A stretch of DNA of 49,300 nucleotides from Roseofilum reptotaenium CS-1145 (GTDB lineage: Bacteria > Cyanobacteriota > Cyanobacteriia > Cyanobacteriales > Desertifilaceae), in NCBI RefSeq assembly GCF_028330985.1, contig NZ_JAQMUE010000036.1, forward strand, positions 1 through 49,300, given 5' to 3'. Made by a program: the position numbers and the translations under genes. Positions 1 to 8,220 of this stretch are shown piece by piece (within the stretch, counting starts at the first letter, position 1; each line of letters begins with the position of its first letter). Under the pieces are notes generated by a model. It was not told the origin of the DNA. It did no database searches and saw only the letters and a program-made list of their open reading frames with translations.

Positions 1-116
1 TGGGCCCTCTTTTGCTTGATGGTAGGCTACGCCCAGGGACTCTCTACTCTGGTGGGGGACTATCTTAAGGAGTCGGGGCATTGCTTTGCTTGGACACTCT
101 TCATTTATATCGTAAC

Positions 117-1421
117 TTATTCATCGGACTTGATATCACTCATTTCATCAGTCGATTGCCAACCCCAGCGTACATCGAGCGGCGGTTTATGGGGATTGGA
201 TGAATTTTGAGGGGAGTTGTCATAGCGAAACCAAGCATCAATACGACTACCTGCGGGCAACCGAATGAGGTTGCGATAAACATAGGTATTTTGCCATCCC
301 AAATCCCAATTGGGGATACAAATTAACGGTTTTTTACTGCCGTTGGGTAAGGTGGCAATGGCTTGCATTTCTGCACCAATATAGTGCATATGAGGGGAGA
401 TATCGACAAGATCCATGGTTGCAGGTACGTCCATGCTGAAATGTCGCCAATACTGGCTTTCTCCAGCCGGAATATCGAGGTCTTGGGTGCCGATGATTAG
501 TCCCTCAATATATTTCTGCACGGGCTGTTTGGCAAAGTAGAGACCGAGAATACTGCGATCACTCGCTTTTTGACCATTGAGATGATAGTGAATTTCGACA
601 ACAAGATCGCCACCTTTTTGCAAGTACATCCCAATATCGGGAGGCAATTGGTAAGGATCGACTCCCGGTGCCCAACCCCTGATCGCGCTGGCACCATCGT
701 AGTCCATAAAACCTCCAGTTTCAGTAGTCGAGAATCCTGGTCGCGGATCTTCGGCATCTAATTTGCGTCCGCGTCCCTCATAATCGATGAAAAAATTAGC
801 ATGATGGACGACTGCTGCCGCTCCGGGTTGAAAGTCGATCGCCGTGACCGTTCGATCTTCTAAAAGCTTGCCATCGAGAACGAAGTAGCGATAGATATCT
901 TCTCCGGTTGCCGGGACTTCAAAGGCTTCTGGCATGGGAAACTGGCGATCAGGTTCCCCCAAACGCCACCGAGAGAGCGGTAGATTGGGAGGGGGGGGAA
1001 GTTCGGCCAAATTTCCCGCCGGAGTCCCCGCTTCAACCCATACTTTGAGGGTAGCAATCTGTTGTTGGCTCAAAAATTTCTCATTACGAAATTCTCCATA
1101 TCCCTGTTTGGCTCTCCAAGGAGGCATAAAACCATCTGCTGTCGCTTTCACAATGCGATTGGCATGGGAACGGGCATCTTCATAGGATTGCAAGGGAAAT
1201 GGGCCAATACCTCCAGTGCGATGACATTCAAGACAATTGTTGTTGAGGATTGGAGCAATATCTCGTGCATAGGTTGGTGAGATTGGCGAATGTTGTGCAG
1301 CGCTGAGTTTGGCACATCCAATCGCCGTCATGAGAAGAATAAAAATAAAGATAATGGCGCGAATGTCAGGTTTGTTGAAATTAACGCGGCGCATAGGTTT
1401 TAACTCAATGGAGGTTAGCAA
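117..1421 (-). CDS. Lipoprotein with haem c motif and copper type II monooxygenase-like fold
   Basis: The 434-residue product starts with a hydrophobic segment (about residues 21-35) ending in a lipobox-like AIGC with Cys36, so it is probably a membrane-anchored lipoprotein. CLECH at 63-67 is a CxxCH haem c site. The rest carries the histidine pattern of peptidylglycine monooxygenase-like (PHM/DBH) copper proteins: HH at 206-207, HYH at 278-280, HMH at 344-346 and a following Met352, matching the two copper sites of that fold. Proteins joining an N-terminal cytochrome-like domain to this fold are known in bacteria, usually with unknown substrates, so an ascorbate- or electron-donor-driven oxidase is an inference. 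A later start, MRRVNF at residue 10, is equally possible. It is the last gene of the minus-strand series here. The 250 bases upstream show no gene. Confidence 0.7.
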   Translation of the reverse strand: MLTSIELKPMRRVNFNKPDIRAIIFIFILLMTAIGCAKLSAAQHSPISPTYARDIAPILNNNCLECHRTGGIGPFPLQSYEDARSHANRIVKATADGFMPPWRAKQGYGEFRNEKFLSQQQIATLKVWVEAGTPAGNLAELPPPPNLPLSRWRLGEPDRQFPMPEAFEVPATGEDIYRYFVLDGKLLEDRTVTAIDFQPGAAAVVHHANFFIDYEGRGRKLDAEDPRPGFSTTETGGFMDYDGASAIRGWAPGVDPYQLPPDIGMYLQKGGDLVVEIHYHLNGQKASDRSILGLYFAKQPVQKYIEGLIIGTQDLDIPAGESQYWRHFSMDVPATMDLVDISPHMHYIGAEMQAIATLPNGSKKPLICIPNWDLGWQNTYVYRNLIRLPAGSRIDAWFRYDNSPQNSSNPHKPPLDVRWGWQSTDEMSDIKSDE

Positions 1422-1671
1422 TGGGATGGGACGATCAAGATAGGTTTAAGGAGATCGCGCGCTAGATTCGTTTTACTATTGATATTATTTTGCCTCGAAT
1501 AAGACAAGTATGTATCGCAACTTAACACAACTTAACAGTTGGTTCAAATCTTGGACCAAAATCCGATAAATATGCCAGTATTTGCAGGATTATACGCAGA
1601 AATCCGGTGTTAGACCACAACTACTAGAACATCTTCTGCTTGAGGGAATCATCCTGCAATACGGATTTATT

Positions 1672-2361
1672 TTACTGTATGATCTCTACTGTCGTTCCAG
1701 GCTGGATTGCACCATATAGTTCATCAACATCTTGGTTTTTCAGGGAAATGCAACCTAAGGTCCAATTATTTTTGCGATCGATGAGATCATCACGGCCTGA
1801 TGGCACACCATGAATACCAATTTCTCCGCCAATTGTGGCGCTAACTGGGATAATTCCTTGTTGTTTCGCTTGTAAATGTTTGCGCCAAGAGTTAGCATTA
1901 GGATAATCTAACCAAATGAATTTAGACCAATCCGAATGAGGATACATATCTCGTACCTTAAAAATGCCTTCAGGAGTTTTGAGATCGCCTTCTCGAAGCT
2001 TATCTCCAGTCGGATTACCTCCCAAAACAACGGGATAGGATTTAATGGGTTGGCGATCGTAATAAAGGGTCAGAGTTCCTTGAGATTTCTCAATAAGAAT
2101 TGAGGTTTTACTCGTGTCGATTGTTCCAGTATTAAGAATATCTAAAATAGTCCAATTATAGTTTAATAATTGACTATAATCAGGACTCGAATGCAGAGGT
2201 TCAAAATATTCTACATTAGCCAAAATTCCCCACAAATGATTGAGCGGAAAAAGGTAACCTCGTTTGATCAGGAGAAAACAAACAATACTGCCTGATAACA
2301 ATAAAAAAATAACCCAACTAATCGCTTTTCTGTTAGCTTTTTTAATAAGATTGTCAAACAT
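1672..2361 (-). CDS. L,D-transpeptidase (YkuD domain) with one N-terminal membrane anchor
   Basis: The 229-residue protein has one strong transmembrane segment at about 15-33 and a C-terminal YkuD domain from about residue 85. The catalytic signature is visible: HG at 184-185 followed by TLGCISL with Cys204, the family's nucleophile. The domain also contains the usual KTPEGIF segment near 128. Enzymes of this family form 3-3 peptidoglycan cross-links or attach proteins to peptidoglycan, so the active domain should face the periplasm. The roughly 50 residues between anchor and domain look like a linker without a recognisable module. It stands alone, with about 200 non-coding bases on each side, and is not obviously part of an operon. 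Confidence 0.85.
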   Translation of the reverse strand: MFDNLIKKANRKAISWVIFLLLSGSIVCFLLIKRGYLFPLNHLWGILANVEYFEPLHSSPDYSQLLNYNWTILDILNTGTIDTSKTSILIEKSQGTLTLYYDRQPIKSYPVVLGGNPTGDKLREGDLKTPEGIFKVRDMYPHSDWSKFIWLDYPNANSWRKHLQAKQQGIIPVSATIGGEIGIHGVPSGRDDLIDRKNNWTLGCISLKNQDVDELYGAIQPGTTVEIIQ

Positions 2362-2559
2362 AATCGATTCTCTTGCGAAAAAACCAGATATTTTACTTTT
2401 AAACGTTCTATAACAGGAGTTTCCTCTGCTATGCAGTACATCAATAGTAGTTTTTAAAAGCTTAAAACTAGATTGAGCTTATTGTCATTCCCTCCATTTC
2501 CCTATTCCTCCACGGAGAGCGAAAAGTGCTGCAACTTCTCTGCCATGAATTTTTATCGC

Positions 2560-2946
2560 TTACTTTAATTTTTTGATAGCTGTAAAGCCTTCCCATGTTT
2601 GACTGAGAAATGCAACTGGAATAATTAAACCAACTGGAGAGCCACTTTGAACCAAATTCAAAAGCCCCGCAATAGCATTGAGTCCCATAAAGCCAACAGC
2701 AATTCCTAATGCAAGGATTGATTTGCGTTGTATGAAGAAGCCTAATAATAAATAAAATGCTCCAAATATCAAAAAGGTGAAAGCCAAAAACATACCACCG
2801 GGTATTACCGCACTCGAAAAACTTGCTAATAATGCTAACAAGCCAAGAAATATACTTAAAACTCCTACTGCATAAGTAGCACGGTAAGCAGCAGCTAGTT
2901 TTTTCAAGTATTCCGATCGTGAGGAATTTTTCTCTTGCTCATCCAT
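2560..2946 (-). CDS. Small four-helix membrane protein of unknown function
   Basis: This 128-residue protein has a short charged N-terminus (DEQEKNSSRSEYLKKLAAAYR) followed by four hydrophobic segments at about 27-47, 50-72, 77-98 and 103-120, separated by short loops. The layout resembles small DUF308-like bacterial membrane proteins, but I see no diagnostic motif and do not assign a family. It lies between the L,D-transpeptidase and hemJ genes on the same strand, with gaps of about 170-200 bases, so co-transcription is uncertain. A pentanucleotide repeat lies just upstream of its start, where a promoter would be expected. Confidence 0.6.
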   Translation of the reverse strand: MDEQEKNSSRSEYLKKLAAAYRATYAVGVLSIFLGLLALLASFSSAVIPGGMFLAFTFLIFGAFYLLLGFFIQRKSILALGIAVGFMGLNAIAGLLNLVQSGSPVGLIIPVAFLSQTWEGFTAIKKLK

Positions 2947-2990
2947 AATTGATGATTGTTAGACGGCAATGTGAATCTCAGTAGCTTATT

Positions 2991-3012
2991 TTATATTATA
3001 TTATATTATATT
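2991..3012. repeat. TTATA pentanucleotide tandem repeat
   Basis: Four perfect copies of TTATA plus two bases lie 45-65 bases upstream of the start codon of the small membrane protein gene on the minus strand. Read on that strand the tract is TATAA-rich and could overlap a -10 region, so changes in repeat number could alter promoter spacing. That role is inference. Confidence 0.5.
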
Positions 3013-3063
3013 GTTTGCTTTTTGTCAATCTCAATCGTCGATCGCGATCATCTCTTCCCCTTA

Positions 3064-3095
3064 CCCTAAAGACAAGGCATCTCTTGTCTTTAGGG
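3064..3095. terminator. Perfect 13-bp hairpin downstream of hemJ
   Basis: CCCTAAAGACAAG (3064-3076) pairs perfectly with CTTGTCTTTAGGG (3083-3095) around a 6-base loop. It begins 25 bases beyond the hemJ stop on the minus strand. There is no clear U-tract on either side, so it could be an mRNA 3'-end stabiliser or a dispersed hairpin instead of a canonical intrinsic terminator. Confidence 0.4.
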
Positions 3096-3119
3096 AATTT
3101 CGGGTAATCGAAGATTATG

Positions 3120-3710
3120 TTAACTTGCTGATGAAGCCGATGTTTGTTGTTCAATACGTTCCAACATTTTTTCCTTATCTTGACGACGTTTCTTCGCATA
3201 AAGTTGAATCGCAGCTACCATCGAAACAACAAGCCCAAAAATTAACCATGTTGTTAAATCTAAAGGCAAACTACCCTTAAATACAGCCAAAAGAACGATA
3301 ACAACTAACAATACTGTTGGGGCTTCATTTAAGGCGCGAAATTGTTGACCTGTCCAGTTGCATTCACCAGATGCTAACCGTTTCATAATGCGTCCACAAT
3401 AGAAATGATACCCCAGTAATACAGTAACCAGAGCTAGTTTAATATGTAGCCAACCCGACTTTAAAATTTCCGGTTCTGTAGAGATCAAACCAATCGCCAT
3501 TGCCACTGTAACGGCCATTCCAGGCATGGTAATAATATGATAGAGGCGCTTTTCCATAATTTCATATTGCGCCTTGAGAATGGTTTGTGCCGGCTCATCT
3601 CGTTCTGAGGCTTCAGCATGGTAAACAAAGAGACGAACTAAATAAAACAAGCCTGCAAACCAGACCACTACACCGATCAGGTGAAATGCTTTAAACCAAA
3701 AATAAGCCAT
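3120..3710 (-). CDS. hemJ: Protoporphyrinogen IX oxidase HemJ
   Basis: From the start MAYFWFKAFHLIG the protein is 196 residues, the normal size for HemJ (formerly UPF0093), the enzyme that oxidises protoporphyrinogen IX in most cyanobacteria. The conserved His in FKAFHLIGVVVWFAGLF, the segment EKRLYHIITMPGM, and the later helix with KLALVTVLLGYHFYCG are all visible and are the family's haem-binding and catalytic hallmarks. Four or five transmembrane helices are evident, with a charged C-terminal tail. An in-frame start ten codons upstream (MMSCSIRTPF) does not match the family N-terminus, so I chose 3710. The gene serves haem and chlorophyll synthesis and acts in the membrane. Confidence 0.9.
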   Translation of the reverse strand: MAYFWFKAFHLIGVVVWFAGLFYLVRLFVYHAEASERDEPAQTILKAQYEIMEKRLYHIITMPGMAVTVAMAIGLISTEPEILKSGWLHIKLALVTVLLGYHFYCGRIMKRLASGECNWTGQQFRALNEAPTVLLVVIVLLAVFKGSLPLDLTTWLIFGLVVSMVAAIQLYAKKRRQDKEKMLERIEQQTSASSAS

Positions 3711-3879
3711 AAAAGGTGTTCTTATCGAGCAACTCATCAAGGCGAGTTTAAGATTTCTCTTGGGTCAACAGGGTGATCCCGCAACAAAAGTTAATATACT
3801 CTGAGAGAGTAGGGAGTGCGATCGCTGATTGTGTAGTGCCTTGATCTCACTCAATCAGTGCATGAAATGCAAGGGATTT

Positions 3880-3918
3880 ATCCTACTCAAACACTCGATA
3901 AAGGTGTTTGAGTAGGAT
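3880..3918. repeat. Perfect 15-bp stem, 9-base loop hairpin
   Basis: ATCCTACTCAAACAC (3880-3894) and its exact reverse complement (3904-3918) enclose a 9-base loop. It lies in the 342-base gap between hemJ and the chitinase-like gene, about 135 bases after the latter's stop on the minus strand. It has no U-tract on either strand. I see no gene in the rest of the gap (3711-4052). Confidence 0.6.
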
Positions 3919-4052
3919 GAACTTCATCTATCCGTGGTAAATCACCGAGCTAAACAGGGGGCTTCATAGGCAGGGCAAGTTTTATAGACAGACGTAATAC
4001 CATGAGTCTTGGGGTTGTCAAAGATTAGTCGGACTTTAAGTTCCTCAGGAGT

Positions 4053-4718
4053 TTAAGCTTTTACTCCTGCGTCTTCTAGCGCCTGGCTAAAGTTCTCTGC
4101 ATACCCTGCAATGAGTTCTGCACAGTCCAAACCGTTGATGATTTTTCGAGCTTGGTAAAAATCAACTTTTTGTCCTTTGTTGGGGTCGCCAATAAAGTTC
4201 TTCAACGCATATCCTGTAAAAATACCCAAGAACATCCCATAAAACATGACTATAGCAGAATATTTGGGACTCTTAATAGCATCAGGATCGGCAACAAAAT
4301 CCGGACTACTGGGGTAAAATTCGCGGACTACAGGAGTTACTTTTGTGTAATTTATGCGTCCGGTTAGTTGAACATAGCCGCGTCCATGAAATCGAGGACC
4401 ATCGCCGGGTTTGCCACCGTATTGCGGGCCGTTACCTAAGTCCTTTCTGTTGCAATAATTCTCTTGAAAGTAAGCCGTTGAACCGTATTCGGAAATAGGC
4501 TGCATTTTTTGAGCTGTCTCATGGTAGGTCGTTGCAAGCATATACGCTAACCATCCAATAGTGCGAATACCCCAGTCGGTCTTTAACTCACCTACGGGTT
4601 GTACTGGTGGATCTTCCCAAAAATTTAGAATCGCCTCTATTCCGTCCACTTGGCCTGGGGTGAGATTGCCACTAAATAGGCTATTTCTGATCCGATCGTA
4701 AAAAATCTTTCTGTCCAT
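4053..4718 (-). CDS. Chitinase/endolysin-like glycoside hydrolase (GH19-type)
   Basis: The 221-residue product resembles the predicted chitinase family (lysozyme-like fold, GH19 group). It has HETA at 66-69 with the expected catalytic Glu67, a second acid in QPISEYGS about ten residues later, and the conserved block GDGPRFHGRGYVQLTGRxNY near 105-125 that forms the substrate cleft. There is no signal peptide, as in phage endolysins, so export would need a holin, lysis or another route. A ribosome site (AAGGA) sits just before the ATG. The substrate could be peptidoglycan or chitin; cell-wall lysis is the more likely role in this context, but this is inferred. No phage structural genes are nearby. 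Confidence 0.75.
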   Translation of the reverse strand: MDRKIFYDRIRNSLFSGNLTPGQVDGIEAILNFWEDPPVQPVGELKTDWGIRTIGWLAYMLATTYHETAQKMQPISEYGSTAYFQENYCNRKDLGNGPQYGGKPGDGPRFHGRGYVQLTGRINYTKVTPVVREFYPSSPDFVADPDAIKSPKYSAIVMFYGMFLGIFTGYALKNFIGDPNKGQKVDFYQARKIINGLDCAELIAGYAENFSQALEDAGVKA

Positions 4719-5027
4719 TAAGATTTCCTTCTAAAGAGAATAGACGAGTGTAAGCCTATGGAGGGAGCGCTCCTATAAGCTGCTTCTATAAAAAAACGAT
4801 TGTAAAAGATGATTTCGGAATTTGTTGACTTAGAACCCTTTTCTCAAAGCTATGGCTGATTAACAGCTCTCTCACCAGTTAAACCTATTGCTTCATTACT
4901 CAATTGTTGCTTCGAGCAATCCTAACCTACACTTCGTTTATAATCTCAGCATCAAATTAAATGATATCGATCGCCGAGGACGAAGAAGATGAGTCACTAT
5001 ATAGCAAGCCTAAATGAGTTGTGCAAA

Positions 5028-5133
5028 TATAGCGCTTCGCGCTAGGGAATAGGCAATAGGGAATAGGCAATAGCTTGTATGGCTTAGGTTCTAAGGCTTC
5101 AAGCTGTACCTCATAGAATAGAGAAACGCTATA
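5028..5133. mobile_element. 106-bp dispersed element, copy 1 (TATAGCG...CGCTATA ends)
   Basis: The element starts with TATAGCG and ends with its inverse CGCTATA. It contains the palindrome AGCGCTTCGCGCT, a run of AATAGGG/CAATAGG heptamers, and a unique part with GGTTCTAAGGCTTCAAGCTG. A near-identical copy lies at 48897-48988. The two differ in length by 14 bases, exactly two heptamers, plus a few substitutions. It codes for nothing evident and directly abuts a decayed IS4-type transposase. Non-autonomous mobility is an inference from the inverted ends and dispersed copies. The rest of the 4719-5135 gap shows no gene. Confidence 0.65.
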
Positions 5134-5135
5134 CA

Positions 5136-5794
5136 ATGAATTTAATAGCCATAGATTCAACGGTAATAACGCTAACAAGCAAAGTCTTTTGGGGACAAAA
5201 TATCATCAAGTGAAACTGATAAATGGAAGAGAGATAAGCTCAAGTAACTTAACTGAATGTTTGATCAACTTTGGTCAAGAACATGATGCTAAATTTAGGG
5301 AACAGGTGATGACGATGATTCCCGACGGAGCAGTGATCATAATGGATAGAGGTTTTGCCAGTTGGGAATTTATAGAAGAAATGAGTAAAACTCAGACAAA
5401 ATTTGTGGTTCGGATTAAGAATCATATGAAAACCCAATTTAATCCCCAAAGATATCGAGTGGTATGCTTTCATGATCCAGAAACCCAAACCGAATATCGT
5501 CTGGCTACTAATCTAAAAGACATGACGGATGAAGAAGTATCAGAAATTTACCGTAAACGTTGGGATATTGAAATTTTGTGAAAATTCTTAAAGATGCATT
5601 TAAAGCTGGACAATTTAATCACTAAAAACATTCCCGGTGTCCGACTACAAATTCTTATGTCGTTAATTGCTTATTTGATTTTACAGTTAATGGAAATTCA
5701 TGAATTTTATGGGCATACATTACTAGATAAATTTCGTTATTTGCAACTTAAATTAAGTCAAAAATGCTCCCTCATCCATTGGAACTATGATTAG
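5136..5794 (+). pseudogene. Decayed IS4-type DDE transposase, N-terminus missing
   Basis: The remnant begins at MNLIAIDSTVITLTSK, where Asp of IDST fits the first DDE residue. One frame change near 5186-5191 leads into GTKYHQVKLINGR and then to the second Asp in IIMDRGFASWEF. The third acid is in YRKRWDIEI, the YREK-type signature. A TGA at 5579-5581 interrupts the reading frame where the family has an aromatic residue (probably TGG to TGA), after which the same frame continues KFLKMHLKLDNL to a normal stop. The N-terminal third is missing and replaced by the 106-bp element. At least two lesions plus the truncation mean it is inactive. Confidence 0.8.
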
Positions 5795-5920
5795 CTCCCA
5801 GAGACTCTTATTTAGTTTAATGTAAAGTTTTATGCCGAAATTCAACACTTCTGGCTGAAACCCTCATTCTGTTGTAACCTGAACCCCCGATTCTCTCGTG
5901 AGATTATCCCCAAAACGGTC

Positions 5921-7195
5921 TTAACTCGAACTGAGGTTAGCATTAGCTTTCAGATAAGACCCCGGCCCCAAATGCTGTAGCTTAGGATAACAACTCCGGT
6001 AATGCGTCTCGCTCACAAATAACCACAGAATACGAGTCCGCCGATTTTGGGGCGGTGGGGGGCAGGGAGCATAACCATCTGTGTAAATAATTAGGCCATC
6101 GTAATCCCGGTGTTCATCAAGATACGTCAAAACCGGGTGAAAATTCGTGCCACCTCGTCCGGTTAGCTTGACCTCGTGCTTGGCGCGACGGAACGTCATT
6201 AAGTCGGCGGTAATCTTGGTATCAAATTGAATCACATCGATCGCCGGTACACCGTAGTTAAAAAAGCGATTCACCACCGAAAATCCATGCTGTAGCTCTT
6301 TCGTTCCCATGGAGCCGCTCACATCAATGGCAAACAGCAAACGGGTGGTAAAGTCACGACGACTACCCATATAGGCGAACCCATAGCGGCGATTGGGTTT
6401 CATGCGGGTGAGCCGTCGCTGTTGGCTGAGGATAGAGGTGCGAAACTTGCGTAAAACCGCCCGATAGTCGAGCTTAGGGTGCAGATTGGCTAAGATACGT
6501 TCGCGCAATTTGCCGCCAATGCTACCCCAACTGTTATTGGCTTGAGCCATTCTCACTAGATCGTCTAGGTGATCGCTCAATAATTCATCTCGATCCCACT
6601 GGTCAGTATTTTCTACACCGCTCAAGTTTACATCGGTATAAACCACCAGGAGATCTGGGGGGCGATCGCTAGGGATTGAAGTCGGTTCAGATTCACAAGA
6701 GCCAGGAGAGCCTGATGCAAGTGCAGCATTCGCTTCCCTCATCTCTACTCCTGGCACTCCAGAGGCTGCTCCCTGTACACTGGAGGACTGTTGGTCGAGC
6801 AATTTGTGGTAATAAAACTCGAAGAATAGTTGGTCATAATTGCGATCGCCAAAAACATCCTGCGCCCGAGGAAAAGGCAGCTCGGTTTGCAAATATTCCT
6901 GGAGCGTTAAATTGCTGGCAGCATAGCTAATCGCCGAGTGCGCTTGGCGACGACTGTAGGGGTGTTTGAGCAGAATTCGTAGAGCTTCAAAGCGCAGGGT
7001 GGCTTCCAGGTGGCGATTGCTCAACTGGGCGATAAACTCCGGATTGTACTCAATTCGTCCCCGTTGCACGCGAATCGTTTGAATGCGCGGCTCGGAAACT
7101 AAAGCGTGACTTGTCCAAGTTGCCAGCAACAGTGGCTCAACCAGCAACCACTTTTCCACAATCCGAGCAATACGGTGACGGGCGATCTGTTTCAT
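5921..7195 (-). CDS. VWA-domain protein of the COG3864/DUF2201 type, MoxR partner
   Basis: The 424-residue protein ends in a von Willebrand A domain. FAIDVSGSM gives the DxSxS metal-ion site, GRGGTNFHP the middle threonine, and IIYTDGYAP the last aspartate. The N-terminal part corresponds to the predicted metallopeptidase region of COG3864 proteins. Where an HExxH would be expected this protein reads FEALR, so peptidase activity looks lost. Such VWA proteins are commonly paired with a MoxR AAA ATPase; one lies 1.75 kb away on the same strand (8951-10036). The pair probably acts as a chaperone or metal-insertion-like machine on an unknown target. A Ser/Glu-rich linker runs between the two halves at about 150-180. 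Confidence 0.75.
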   Translation of the reverse strand: MKQIARHRIARIVEKWLLVEPLLLATWTSHALVSEPRIQTIRVQRGRIEYNPEFIAQLSNRHLEATLRFEALRILLKHPYSRRQAHSAISYAASNLTLQEYLQTELPFPRAQDVFGDRNYDQLFFEFYYHKLLDQQSSSVQGAASGVPGVEMREANAALASGSPGSCESEPTSIPSDRPPDLLVVYTDVNLSGVENTDQWDRDELLSDHLDDLVRMAQANNSWGSIGGKLRERILANLHPKLDYRAVLRKFRTSILSQQRRLTRMKPNRRYGFAYMGSRRDFTTRLLFAIDVSGSMGTKELQHGFSVVNRFFNYGVPAIDVIQFDTKITADLMTFRRAKHEVKLTGRGGTNFHPVLTYLDEHRDYDGLIIYTDGYAPCPPPPQNRRTRILWLFVSETHYRSCYPKLQHLGPGSYLKANANLSSS

Positions 7196-7323
7196 ATCAA
7201 TTAAAACTGAAAAATGGGGGTTGTAGCATGAAAAATGGTATTCTCATTACCGATAACCTATTATCCTTCTGCCGCGCGTTTCGGACTTCGTCCGACATGA
7301 ACATCTCCGCGAAGCGGAAAGCG

Positions 7324-7944
7324 CTATATCGTTTTGGCGGCAAAAATCTCGGCGGCGCTCAGTTGCAATTCTGGGAAAGCCAAAGACTCAATCCTCTCGT
7401 TTCCGGTAAATAGCGTTACCTGATATTCCCCATCCACCAGTTGGTAAACTGAGAGAGTCGGTTGTTTGGGATTACCAATAAACCGCCGACCACCTAAACC
7501 GAGATAATCTACAATCCAGTATTCGGGTATACCCATCAGTTCGTAATCCCCGACCTTCCGCAGATAATCATCTTGCCAGTTTGTACTTACAACTTCTATA
7601 GCTAATCGCACGGAATTTCCCTTAGTAATAACCGATTTTTTCTGCCAATGGGGTTCCTCAGCCAGTTGCGCTTTATTGAGACATATCATGTCAGGTTGGT
7701 AACCGGATTCGTCATCGAGTGGTTTCAGCAAGCAATCGCCAGGAATTGTACAAGGTAATTCGTAACGGTCGATTTGAACTCCCAGTTTTATCGTTAAAAA
7801 ACCGATGACGTTAGAATGTTCCCCAGTTGCTAAAGGCATTTTTACTATTGCTCCATTGCGTAGTTCGTATTTACAGGTCGCATTTTCCGGATACCAGTCA
7901 ACAAATTCATCGAATGAGATAGGTGTCGTTAGAGTTGCAATCAT
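7324..7944 (-). CDS. Uma2-family (DUF820) PD-(D/E)XK protein
   Basis: The 206-residue protein has the Uma2 pattern. The early FDEFVDWYPENATCKYELRNG segment is followed by the acidic pair in YQPDMICL, then LAIEVVSTNW and a K-x3-Y-x7-EYWIVD block. These form the PD-(D/E)XK nuclease-like core. Uma2 proteins are strongly expanded in cyanobacteria and their cellular role is not established. The gene lies between the VWA gene and the MoxR gene on the same strand, and together with the group II intron it separates what was probably an operon. Its start is preceded by AATAGGG heptamers. Confidence 0.8.
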   Translation of the reverse strand: MIATLTTPISFDEFVDWYPENATCKYELRNGAIVKMPLATGEHSNVIGFLTIKLGVQIDRYELPCTIPGDCLLKPLDDESGYQPDMICLNKAQLAEEPHWQKKSVITKGNSVRLAIEVVSTNWQDDYLRKVGDYELMGIPEYWIVDYLGLGGRRFIGNPKQPTLSVYQLVDGEYQVTLFTGNERIESLAFPELQLSAAEIFAAKTI

Positions 7945-7945
7945 A

Positions 7946-7970
7946 TTAGGGAATAGGGAATAGGGAATAG
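7946..7970. repeat. AATAGGG heptamer array
   Basis: Three to four consecutive GAATAGG units lie immediately upstream of the Uma2 gene on the minus strand. They belong to the short tandemly repeated repetitive (STRR) class known from cyanobacteria. Similar tracts recur between many genes of this window. Confidence 0.7.
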
Positions 7971-8051
7971 TGCGATTCGTTCGCTATTCCCCTAGGCTAA
8001 CTTATTAGCTCAGGGGATTAGCGACAAGGTTAACTACCTAGGGTTTGATTA

Positions 8052-8087
8052 GCGATACTCCTACGGAGTCGCTTGGCGAACGCTATC
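8052..8087. repeat. Palindromic GATACTCC...GGAGTCGCTTGGCGAACGC repeat
   Basis: This intergenic repeat has GCGATA at its left end and the inverse (TATC after CGC) at its right, with CTCC/GGAG pairing inside. A 30-base portion (8054-8083) matches 23191-23220 inside the P-type ATPase gene at 27 of 30 positions, so it is a dispersed repeat found in both coding and non-coding DNA. Confidence 0.6.
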
Positions 8088-8220
8088 AGCCCGGAAAAAA
8101 AGTAGAACCTTGACAACTCAATCATCATGTAGGTGCGATTGATTCTATATCAAGTCCTACCCTCCTTCTTCTTGGAGTGAAAGCATTTCCTGCTGCTGGA
8201 GACCTGGTAAACCTCTGGTG

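Noticed and set aside
16-210. Plus-strand 64-codon frame at the left edge
   Set aside because: It is mostly antisense to the 117-1421 gene and has no recognisable start context.
4957-5178. Minus-strand frame of 73 codons
   Set aside because: It lies across the 106-bp element and the IS4 remnant and has no protein-like features.
5189-5794. Active IS4 transposase or TGA recoding
   Set aside because: The N-terminus is missing and there is also a frameshift; the TGA is a simple nonsense mutation.
7111-7413. Plus-strand frame of 100 codons
   Set aside because: It crosses the ends of the VWA and Uma2 genes in antisense and includes intergenic repeats.
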